Part shown: positions 1 to 7,516 of the stretch, piece after piece
Layout of the letters: each line of letters starts with the position of its first letter
Numbering within the stretch: the stretch's first letter is position 1
NCBI GenBank assembly: GCA_008704415.1
Contig: VXIS01000436.1
Span: forward strand, 1-32,390
Source of the DNA: Sphaerosporella brunnea
Lineage: Eukaryota > Ascomycota > Pezizomycetes > Pezizales > Pyronemataceae
Direction of reading: 5' to 3'
DNA: 32,390 nt
Translations under genes and position numbers: made by a program
The notes under the pieces: generated by a model
What the model saw: only the letters and a program-made list of their open reading frames with translations
Told to the model about the DNA's origin: nothing
Database searches by the model: none

Positions 1-274
1 TCAATCAGCTACGTGTATCAAAAGCAGGCGTTGTAAGTCCTATTTAAAATCTGAGCTGCCAAGAAACAGACGGTTCGGCAAGACACTACCTGTTACGAGA
101 GGTTAGAAGCGATTGTGGTTAGCTAAGCGCTTGCCGGTACCCTTACCTCTCCGCATACACTTACAAGCTTCTCAACGTGGGATAAGATCACGTTGACAAG
201 CAGAAAAGGTTGGGGACAGGATGGGAAGAATTAATAGAGAACCTTGAGTCTATCCTCAGAATACTACATCGACA

Positions 275-1186
275 ATGGCCCCTTCACGTCGAAACAAACC
301 TTCTCAGTTTACACGGCGTGCCAGAACGATTCACAACCAACAGAGAATGAACTCAAACGGCACACATCCACTGCATCAACAAGCCCATTCTTTGGGACAT
401 ATTGCACGTCCAGCCTACATGCAACAACAATTGTTCGAGCCACAGGCTCAGCAACAACCACTTCCGGCCTGGCTACAACATATCCCGCCTTTTCAGCAAC
501 AACCGCTTCACGGCTGGCCACAGCTGTTTCCTCCATTTCAGCATCCCCTATCCCCCGCCAGGCAGCAACATATGGCTCTCGCTCCGCCTCCGCCTCCTCC
601 TCCTCCTCTGCCTGCTTCCCCGTCTCCTCCTCAGCAGCAACCACTACCCCCGCCTGTACACGGTCAACCTTCACTCCCCGGGCTGCATCCTCCACCAGCA
701 CCCGTCGAAGACCCTTTTCACCAACCTCAGCCCACCCCTCCACAACGTTTAGCTCCCAGGGAATCACCCCTCTGCACTCCACAACCGCCTGCTGCTGCCC
801 CCATTGGTGCAGAGTTGACCAGGACTGTTGACACTTTGACGCACTTTGAGCGTTACTTTCATGGTCGCTACCAAGACCATGCTACATTTGTTCTGGCAGG
901 TGTGCGCACAGCATATCAGCGTGATATGGAGGCTGAGCGAGGTATGCTCACTCAGCAATTTAACGACCGGTTGGAAGCAAGGGATGTTCAGCACCAGGCT
1001 GAGCTAGGAACCCTTCAGGGTAAAATACAGAAGGAGCAGCAAGAGACAGAGAAGCTGCGCAGAGAGAATGAAAGACTCTCTGAGCGGGTATTGATGCTGA
1101 GCCGTGAAGTTGCCCGTCAACAGCAACTTCTTGTTGCGCATGGTCTGTATACCCCGGGCCGAACCTGTAACTGCTTTCTCAACTGA
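275..1186 (+). CDS. Pro/Gln-rich coiled-coil protein, hypothetical
   Basis: An uninterrupted 303-codon frame from the ATG at 275. I do not recognise a family. Residues 1-30 are basic (MAPSRRNKPSQFTRRAR). Residues 35-180 are low-complexity Pro/Gln/His with a run of eight prolines near residue 105. Residues 185-290 are ordinary charged sequence ending in a heptad-like Glu/Arg/Leu/Gln stretch (about 215-290) that should form a coiled coil. The last four residues are Cys-Phe-Leu-Asn, which has the spacing of a CaaX box, though Asn is not a classic terminal residue. No signal peptide or membrane segment is visible. The abrupt change from low-complexity to coiled-coil sequence in one frame favours a real gene over a chance frame, although GC-rich repeats also open frames 1 and 3 here. 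Function unknown; perhaps an intrinsically disordered scaffold. Confidence 0.5.
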   Translation: MAPSRRNKPSQFTRRARTIHNQQRMNSNGTHPLHQQAHSLGHIARPAYMQQQLFEPQAQQQPLPAWLQHIPPFQQQPLHGWPQLFPPFQHPLSPARQQHMALAPPPPPPPPLPASPSPPQQQPLPPPVHGQPSLPGLHPPPAPVEDPFHQPQPTPPQRLAPRESPLCTPQPPAAAPIGAELTRTVDTLTHFERYFHGRYQDHATFVLAGVRTAYQRDMEAERGMLTQQFNDRLEARDVQHQAELGTLQGKIQKEQQETEKLRRENERLSERVLMLSREVARQQQLLVAHGLYTPGRTCNCFLN

Positions 1187-1530
1187 TGTTTTGTTCAGGT
1201 GCCGCCCCTAGCAAGGGCAATAGACAGTAAGATAAATTAATTTAATATTTTTACTGTCCAGTAGTCTGCTATTCCTCCGCCTTGTTGAACCCTCGTCTCC
1301 ATCTCAACCTGCGCCTTTGCCTTGACCCTTGCCTTTGCCTCAACGCATACCTCTGCATCAACTCTCGCTTCTGCCTACGTCTTCTTTCTCCAAAGGCCTT
1401 GGTTCAGCCTGCTACCCTTACAGGCTCTATCAGTTCTGATCCCTCCTTTCCACCCACTGTGTCCAAACATTTTTGTCGCCGGCCAAAAGCTGTCCACAGA
1501 CCGGAGTACTTGAGAATTGGTTTTTTGATT

Positions 1531-1718
1531 GGCCTGTATAGGCCGCCTCCTAAATCGACTGAGAAGGTCTTTGGTTGCAGGCGTGATATGGATCAGCAAA
1601 ACCAGTTCTACATTTTGCTCTACCAGTGGTTTGCATCACATCGTGTGTTATGGATAGCGCTTTCTCAACTCTTCAGCCTGTATAGGCTGCTCTCCTGGAT
1701 TGACTGGAAAGGTCTTCA
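1531..1718 (+). repeat. Diverged direct repeat pair (about 43 nt units)
   Basis: The unit at 1531-1573 (starting GGCCTGTATAGGCCGCC) reappears in diverged form at 1674-1718 (AGCCTGTATAGGCTGCT). Both continue into a similar GAT/CGACTG-GAAAGGTCTT stretch. The core GCCTGTATAGGC is itself an inverted repeat. Function unknown. Confidence 0.6.
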
Positions 1719-1934
1719 GTGTAGAAGTGCTAGGTTTAGAAGTTGCGATTCTATAACACTGATAGTGGGACACTTTTTGTAAGCCCGGCAAAATGTCTGA
1801 AATGACGGTAATCTATTGGGTTGTTTTCTCTTCCTTCGTGAGGAGTTTTCTGTCCCTGGGTTGTTCGGACCTAAAATCAGGAATCTTATGCTCTGGTCGT
1901 TAACGAGAAAATGAGATTTCTGGTAGATGGTGGT

Positions 1935-2192
1935 GGCACTCAAAGTGCACCCCCGATCCCATACAATCACAACCACTGTTGATAGTACGTGGTTTTTGGC
2001 CATGGGGTTGCACTCTACTACCTATACCCTCCAATCCTATCCTACACCGCTATTGTCCGGGCCAAAATTGACTGACTTAAGGTGGGGTGGTCGAGGCGCA
2101 CTCGAGACGCACCTCTGATCCCTCTCTCCAGCCATACAATCACAACCACTGTTGATGGCGGGTGGTCCTCGGCTATGGGGCTGCACTCAATT
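1935..2192 (+). repeat. Degenerate tandem repeat, period about 173 nt
   Basis: Two related units, roughly 1935-2018 and 2096-2192. The cores at 1959-1983 and 2132-2156 are identical over 25 nt (starting CCATACAATCACAACC). They are preceded by related GCACTC...GCACC...GATCC stretches and followed by related GGCNATGGGGNTGCACTC stretches. They look like two decayed copies of one ancestral unit. Confidence 0.7.
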
Positions 2193-2477
2193 ATCAAAGA
2201 CCTTCAATTCTACCGTATCCCGACACAATTTGGGCAAGTTAAGGGAAGAGAGGACCCAGTCGACCCGTGAGCTCCACCTGATATCACTCGTGCTAATTCA
2301 GCTAGTCCATAAACGCCGTAGCGCGCTCACGTGCGCTTAATGTGTCTTGGCGGGCTCAAGTGCCGCGCTAAAGGTGTACTTCTTAAGAGAGAAAATACGG
2401 TAGGTACACCGTCGAGCAAAAAGCACATGTACATAAAAAAAACAAAAACAAAAAACACATCAGGTATACAGATCCCT

Positions 2478-3939
2478 CTATCTCCGTCTCCTCTTAACCC
2501 TCTCCGCCAAGGTCGTAGCAACTTCCAAACGGTCCAGGTCTACTTCCACCTTAACTTTTTTGACTTTGTTCTTCTTTTCCTCTACCACCTCAGGCCCTTC
2601 ACCGTTCGCTTCCTTTCGAACTCTCTTCTTCTTAGTTGATACCGTTTCCGTTTCAGTTGTCTCCTCCGTCTTGACCACCAGCCTCTCCGAGAAGGCACGG
2701 AGGTCCGCCGTGAAGAGAACCTGTAATGTGCGAACGAACCCGTCTTGTCAGCGGCAAATAGTCACCACAGGTACCCGAGTGTGTGATCGGGAACATGCTT
2801 GCAGGCAACGCAAGGGTCCGCGCAACAAAGGGGGAAGGGGACAGAACATGAGCTCACATACCGAATGAGCCCAGCCAGCTTCGTCTCCCCAGAGCTTTCT
2901 AAAATGCTCTCCGATAGCATCATATGTCGCCTTAGTGAGGGTCTTATTCTTGGTTTTTCCAAACCCATAGTCTCTCTGTGCGATCTGGAGCACTGCACCA
3001 GCCACGCAGTCATCAGCCACATCTCCACCAAGAAGGAAGGAATAACAAACCATGAGTATCAACCGGCACAGCACCAGTCTTATCCAAACTCATCAGGCAA
3101 ACGCAATCTGCCACCTTGGGGCCCACTCCCGGCAGCTGCAAAAGCGCCTCATGCGCTTCCCTATACCCGACCTCTCTGAGCCCCATCAACCAGCCCTCGG
3201 GTCTGTCCTCAACCACCATCTTCGCCGCCGCCGCAATGTACTTAGCTCTATACCCGAACCCCAGCCCCCTCAGCTTCTGCTCGACACCGGACGCAACCAG
3301 CGCCTGCGGCTGCGGGAAATCATGGTAGACTGTGCCCTCCAACTCCCCCAGCCTCGGGCCCCAGGTCAAACACAGATTCGCCACCATCTGTGAGATGCGG
3401 GCGATGTTGTTGTTACTGCTGCAGATGAATGAGACCACGTTCTCCCACGGGTCCTGGCGGAGGATACGCACGCCGGCAAACGCCGGCGCTTTCTTGGAAA
3501 AGTTGGCGTCCCGCGAGGACCATGTCGCGTAGAGACCCGTCAGGTCGATTGAGAGGTTGAAGTAGTCGCGCAGAAGCTCTGCCGTGTCGTCCTCTCCGGC
3601 GGAGACATGGGAGGGGAAGATGGAGCGGTAGTGAAGAGCGCTGGAGTCTTGACGGAGACTGAGGATGCGGCCTTTGAGCGCACATGACCTGGGGAACGAG
3701 TACTTCGTATGAACACTCATTTACTCCTCCACGGGGGGTTGGAAATACCATTCGTCGGGTCCAGAAAGCTTCCACCTAAACCCGGTCCGTCAGTCCTCGT
3801 GAATGAATGCCAGTGAAGTATGTGTAGCTGAGTACCTGAACGACTGTCCACACCGTAAAACGGTTGATATACACAATTCACCCAGTGGCACTGGAAGTTT
3901 ACGCCATTCGGATTTGATGGCGGCTTGTACGGGCGCCAT
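2478..3939 (-). CDS. OGG1: 8-oxoguanine DNA glycosylase/AP lyase (OGG1), five exons
   Basis: Base-excision-repair enzyme that removes 8-oxoG paired with C and nicks the abasic site; expected in nucleus and mitochondria. Exons: 3939-3836, 3775-3749 (27-nt microexon), 3688-3051, 2992-2862, 2720-2478; all introns are GT-AG and in phase, giving 380 residues. Hallmarks: CGQSFRW near residues 31-37, spanning intron 1; the helix-hairpin-helix LPGVGPKVADC with catalytic Lys about 235; and catalytic Asp about 254 in PVDTH. The 19-residue Lys-Asp spacing matches human K249-D268. VLQIAQRDYGF and WAHSVLFTADL follow, as in the family. The C-terminus (about 50 residues) is Lys/Glu/Arg-rich and ends KRRRR, a plausible nuclear localisation signal. 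An in-frame ATG at 3978 would add 13 residues; 3939 was chosen because MAPVQ...SEWRKLP resembles fungal N-termini. It is divergent from the NIP7 pseudogene. Confidence 0.93.
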
Positions 3940-4233
3940 TGTTGTTGCGTCGCGGTCGCGGTCATTCAGGGAACACATACGCTAGGTAAGTAGTCGAAGC
4001 GATCCACACGAGAGTGCATTTCCTATCAGATCAAAAAAAAAAGTATCATCACGGCGGCAGCGGTGGGTTTTTGCAATTTGCAATTAGTTAGGATCATTAT
4101 TCTTTTTGGTTTTTTTTTTTCGTTTTGTTGATTGATGTTTACACGCGCACTAAAAAAAAAGTTACCTGCGTCAAGCAGCCTTCCATCGACGACGAACTCT
4201 ACCCAAAGCCAATCACCACCACTACCACCAAAA
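3940..4233. promoter_or_regulatory. Shared upstream region of OGG1 (-) and the NIP7 pseudogene (+)
   Basis: A 294-bp divergent intergenic stretch rich in A and T homopolymers (poly-A at 4033-4042, poly-T near 4109-4119). If NIP7 was duplicated with its promoter, this region could hold both promoters. No specific element is recognised. Confidence 0.35.
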
Positions 4234-4796
4234 ATGCGTCCCCTTACCGACCAAGAAACCTCCCGGCTCTTCAAAAAGCTAGCCTCCTACGTGGGCCGCA
4301 ATACCACCCGTGTTCCGCCTCCAGCGCGATCGCGTCTACTACGTTCGGGAATCCATCGCCAAACTCGCCACTTCGGCCTCCCGCGATAAGTTGCTCTCGG
4401 TGGGTACCTGCCTCGGAAAGTTTACTACGCTGGACCACATCGCCCCTCACGCCTAGTACAAGGTCTGGGTCAAGAGCAACGGAGAGATGCTTTACCTGTA
4501 CGGAAACCATGTCGTCAAGGCGCACGTGGAAGGATGAGCGAAGACACTCCCGAGCATCAGGGTGTGCTGGTTTTTTGGCAAACCTTTGCTCGAGTGACAA
4601 CTCGTGATTTAACATCTGACTTTTGATGTGTAAGGCTTTGGAGGTCAACAGCGGAAGTGAGAAGATCAGATCCCACCGCAATCATGGTGTTTCGACAAGC
4701 AGATGCCAGAGAGTATCTGCGAGAGGTATGCGCATCGTTCCGCACGTGCATTGGAGGCATCTGCTGACTGAATTCTCGCAAGATACCTTGTTCTAG
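4234..4796 (+). pseudogene. NIP7: Decayed copy of NIP7 (60S ribosome biogenesis factor)
   Basis: NIP7 is a small conserved PUA-domain protein needed for 27S pre-rRNA processing. The copy starts like the family (MRPLTDQETSRLFKKL) but is broken repeatedly. After codon 25 a segment is lost and the frame changes, resuming with [20 protein letters not shown] short stretch before LDHIAPHA is missing. An in-frame TAG (4456-4458) precedes YKVWVKSNGEMLYLYGNHV. A frameshift or TGA follows KAHVEG, with MSEDTPEHQGVLVF in another frame. The middle of the PUA region is scrambled, then SDPTAIMVFRQADAREYLRE is readable to 4725. A GTATGC donor at 4726, a CTGAC branch-like site and a damaged acceptor near 4781 precede codons for DTLF and a stop, the usual C-terminus. 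The retained intron argues for DNA-level duplication rather than retrocopying. A working NIP7 must exist elsewhere, as the gene is essential in yeast. Confidence 0.9.
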
Positions 4797-5092
4797 AGCG
4801 GTGAGGTCCAAAATTATCGTTTCTTGTATACACATTGCTGCTTTTCTGGAGTTTTATCTACTTAGAAGTATGTATTTATGGCTAGGAAGTTGCATCTTTT
4901 CTCTGCGTGACGAACGCACCAAGCATGAATATCATGATATCCTCTCCCATGGAGAAGTCATCATTTGGAAGCTTATGATTGCATGCTCCACATATCAGAG
5001 TCCAGCGATGATTCCATAGGGGATTCATCGTTTGGAGCAGCAAGCAAGAAACACCGGCAAACGATCATGTATCGATTCTATCTGCTGTACTC
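4797..5092. other. Intergenic, nothing recognised
   Basis: Roughly 300 bp between the pseudogene and the first MITE-like element. Only short chance frames; no repeat or RNA gene seen. Confidence 0.5.
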
Positions 5093-5550
5093 TACTCGTC
5101 AACGGAAAAAGTATTGTAAATCCCGGAACCCTCACACTGCTATCGGCAACATTGCGGGCACCCGGCACCCCTAACAAAAACACCTTTAACCCCACGAGCT
5201 TTGAAGCAATTTGGTTAACCAAGGACTTATATTAATGCCAGGAAGCTACTCTTCATGATCGTGTATGCGACGAAGCGAAAATCGCACCGAAAACTGTGAC
5301 AGTGCGACCGCGTTCTCTCTCGCCTCTTTCCTATGTCAGCTACGAATTTCCTTACATCTTGTTTCCTTTAAAAGACACCCGACTGTAGGCCTTTAGGGCC
5401 TAAGGGCAGTCTACATGTATCCTGTATGTCATGGCTGCAAGCGGCCGAATACATTATAATTAAAACAAAAAAAAAAAGAAAAAAAAAAAAAAACCGCGTT
5501 CTCTCGTAGCGCCCGCTGGGTTAGGGTTATGCTTTTGCCGTTGACGAGTA
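5093..5550. mobile_element. MITE-like element with TA ends, interrupted by a nested insertion
   Basis: The left end TACTCGTCAACGG at 5093 is repeated in inverse at the right end (5550). About 22 of the first 24 positions can be paired with two substitutions, and both ends finish in TA, the target duplication of Tc1/mariner-type elements. The right arm continues into an AACCCTAACCC motif, and the left arm has a diverged AACCCTCAC about 12 nt further in. No transposase is encoded, so it is a non-autonomous element. Without the nested insertion it would be about 272 bp, almost the same as the second element at 18793-19065. That element also starts TACTCG and carries CCCTAACCC in its ends, suggesting a related family, although I see no clear internal similarity. 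Confidence 0.65.
5307..5505 (+). mobile_element. SINE-like poly-A retroposon with 13-bp target-site duplication
   Basis: A 174-bp body (5320-5493) ends in a poly-A tail (11 A, one G, 15 A; 5467-5493). It is bracketed by perfect copies of CCGCGTTCTCTC at 5308-5319 and 5494-5505, plus one further matching A on the left side. This is the signature of target-primed reverse transcription. I find no clear Pol III A/B boxes, so it could be a SINE, a 5'-truncated LINE end or an mRNA 3'-end retrocopy. The body contains an inverted GGCCTTTAGGGCCTAAGG motif. It lies inside the MITE-like element, so it inserted later. Confidence 0.7.
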
Positions 5551-5628
5551 GGTTGCCAAGGCAACAACGGCAGCGCTCAACCTTTTTGGAGGCGAACCCC
5601 ACGCGCCGCACAACTACCTCCCCACCAA

Positions 5629-6059
5629 ATGCTTGTCTCGTGCTTGTTCTCTCGAGCCGCGTCGGCTCGCGTCTCCCTCCGCAGAAATTACTCCGGCTCT
5701 CCTCCAAAACAAGCGTCACCGCATGTACGCGCCTCCGCTCCCCGCACTGTTTCCTTTCCGCCCACCTCTTCGCACGCCAGCCAAGCAATCGATCTCAAGC
5801 TCACTCGCATGACAGATTGCTATTTATAAGGAGTTCGGACGACCTTTCGCGAAGGTTTTTCTCATGGCCGTGTTCACCTACCAGACTCTGTACTGGGGGT
5901 GGCTGAAGATGGAGAAGGACGATGAGAAGCGTACCAAGAACGGTATGTCTCAGGCCGGGCAACGTGGTCGAGCTTTGGGACAAAGTGCTGACCCTGACAG
6001 CGGAAATCGCCAAGTTGGAAGACGAAGTGGCCAAATTGAGACCGCTGGTCGCTAAATAG
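5629..6059 (+). CDS. Small mitochondrial-type single-pass membrane protein, three exons
   Basis: Best model: exons 5629-5724, 5816-5942 and 6001-6059, giving 93 residues. The donor of intron 1 is GTACGC at 5725; an alternative in-phase donor GTTTCC at 5749 would give 101 residues. Intron 2 (5943-6000) has GTATGT, a CTGAC branch site and CAG, and it removes an apparent frameshift. The N-terminus (MLVSCLFSRAASARVSLRR) is Arg/Ser/Ala-rich without acidic residues, like a mitochondrial presequence. KEFGRPFAKVFLMAVFTYQ and TLYWGWLKMEKD form one hydrophobic segment with an aromatic edge. The tail AEIAKLEDEVAKLRPLVAK is a short coiled coil. I recall similar small proteins in other filamentous fungi but cannot name the family. 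The general layout (presequence, one TM, coiled coil) resembles inner-membrane assembly factors such as Ina17; that link is only inference. Confidence 0.7.
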
Positions 6060-6258
6060 ATGCACACAAACTCCCTGTATTTCTACACTATACACTAGGC
6101 ACATCAACTGTTCTTCGACAAGAATTCTGGCTGCAATTTTGGGCGGCAGTCGATGATGAACGCCATGTTTCTAGAAACCTACTACCAAAGACCAAACAAA
6201 CCAAACGCCCCGAAACCCGAGTCCATATCGTACACAGAAGGAAGCCGCCCATCTGATC

Positions 6259-6477
6259 TCAATCCTGGTCCTTAGGGTACTCCTTCGTAAATAACTGAGT
6301 ATTCTCCACCGGGTTCTTCATAATCTTCCCGTCCACCAGCGACACCCAATCATTCTTGTTGACCTTAGTGATGTTGCGCTTGCTAGGTGCATTCCACCCT
6401 CTGCCGTGAGAGGCGAATACGATGTCTCCAATATCTACACTCGCTAGGCGCTCTGGTTCAATTGCTGGCGATGACAC
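6259..6477 (-). CDS. Unrecognised small ORF, possibly a terminal exon or gene fragment
   Basis: An open frame of about 72 codons whose first listed codon is GTG. The frame stays open upstream, so it may be the last exon of a gene or a remnant. The encoded stretch (DIGDIVFASHGRGWNAP; NDWVSLVDGKIMKNPVENTQ) looks like ordinary folded protein rather than random sequence, and it ends TKEYPKDQD. An acceptor-like CAG lies near 6465. I do not recognise the family and found no matching upstream exon within 700 bp. Coding status is uncertain. Confidence 0.35.
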   Translation of the reverse strand: MSSPAIEPERLASVDIGDIVFASHGRGWNAPSKRNITKVNKNDWVSLVDGKIMKNPVENTQLFTKEYPKDQD

Positions 6478-7516
6478 AGCAGGTGCGAGAAAAAAGCTAA
6501 TGTGTCTTCATGATCAGCCTATCCCCAACTCCCCAGCCCTTGCTCACTGAAACATTTTTTTTAAAAAAATAGCCACTACTCCACTATAGCTATAGATACG
6601 AGATCGGTCTTCGTCACCGCCTCATATCGTTCCACGTCTATCGTTACACCATGGACGAGTGCCGCACCGTGATCCACTCCACTCCACCTAACGCTGCCAC
6701 GCCACTCATATAAACCGACCCCTCCATATTTATAAACTCTTACCCTCCAGTTCCATAGCCGTACCTAAAAGAAGCTCGGAGCTCTAGCCGCAACAAGCTG
6801 ACAAAGCTGACAATGCATCCGGTTTTCCACAAAAAACATTTCACTCCTGGGATCTCCACCTATAGCTACCTGCAGGGTGCTTTGTAAGTTCCAAGTTGGC
6901 CAGAGTAGAACAACATGAAGTATGCACAAAGTTATTTCCGTTGCTAATGGGAGACGTCCCAGTGGTCAAACAAGCATAGCCATGTCCTCCGAATCTGTCA
7001 GTCCAAATGCTCTAGGAGGTTCTGTGGAAGAAAGCATCATAGCACATGCACATCATATCACCAACACGAACCTGGGCACGAACTAAGAAGCTTCTATGAT
7101 ACAAAGCGAGAACGCATATTATGTCACCAAACCTGCCACCAACCAACCTGCAAAAAGAGGTACTCAAAAGGGAGAATCACAAAAATCAACCGCTTGAAGT
7201 GAAAGAAAAAAGAAAAAGAAACCTGTTACATGTGGAACAAAAAAATCTGTCACTTGTGCTTCGTGCCGACATCAACAAGTGGTGAAATAACAAGAGATCC
7301 TCAGCATCTGAAATCAAGAAGCGAAAGCCACAAATTAAGAAAAAAAATCAAGGATCAACCACGGTTTCAGATGCGAAAGGGAACAAAGAAAGAAAGCTTG
7401 GTGGTGTTAAAAAACTTTTAGAGATATTGGAAAAGAATAGATAATGAAGCATCTTCACCTAAAAAAGAAAGAAAAAGGAAATCCAAAAAGTATCCCTGTA
7501 TTTGCATTGCACGCGT
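6478..7516. other. Intergenic, AT-rich, no gene recognised
   Basis: About 1 kb before the 3' end of the Msb1 gene. It has TATA-like stretches (ATATAAAC near 6708, TATTTATAAAC near 6729) without an obvious gene downstream, and a purine-rich A/G tract at 7195-7460 (AAGAAAAAAGAAAAAG-like). Frames here are short and Lys-rich from the tract. Confidence 0.5.

Larger units (their letters stand above)
1187..2477. other. Intergenic region with diverged repeats, no convincing gene
   Basis: About 1.3 kb between the coiled-coil ORF and the 3' end of OGG1. It starts with an imperfect pyrimidine-rich run of short CTCAACCTTGCC-like units (about 1280-1375). Two diverged direct-repeat pairs follow. A frame of 166 codons at 1282-1782 is compositionally odd (Leu/Cys/Arg repeats from the run) and resembles nothing I know. 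I take the stretch to be noncoding, possibly remnants of old mobile DNA. Confidence 0.5.

Noticed and set aside
1282..1782. 166-codon plus-strand frame
   Set aside because: First third is translated pyrimidine repeats and the rest contains a decayed direct repeat; no protein-like pattern.
5943..5965. Apparent frameshift, or 11-nt intron remnant GTATGTCTCAG, in the small mitochondrial-type gene
   Set aside because: A normal 58-nt intron (5943-6000) restores the frame and joins a sensible coiled-coil tail, so the gene is not broken.
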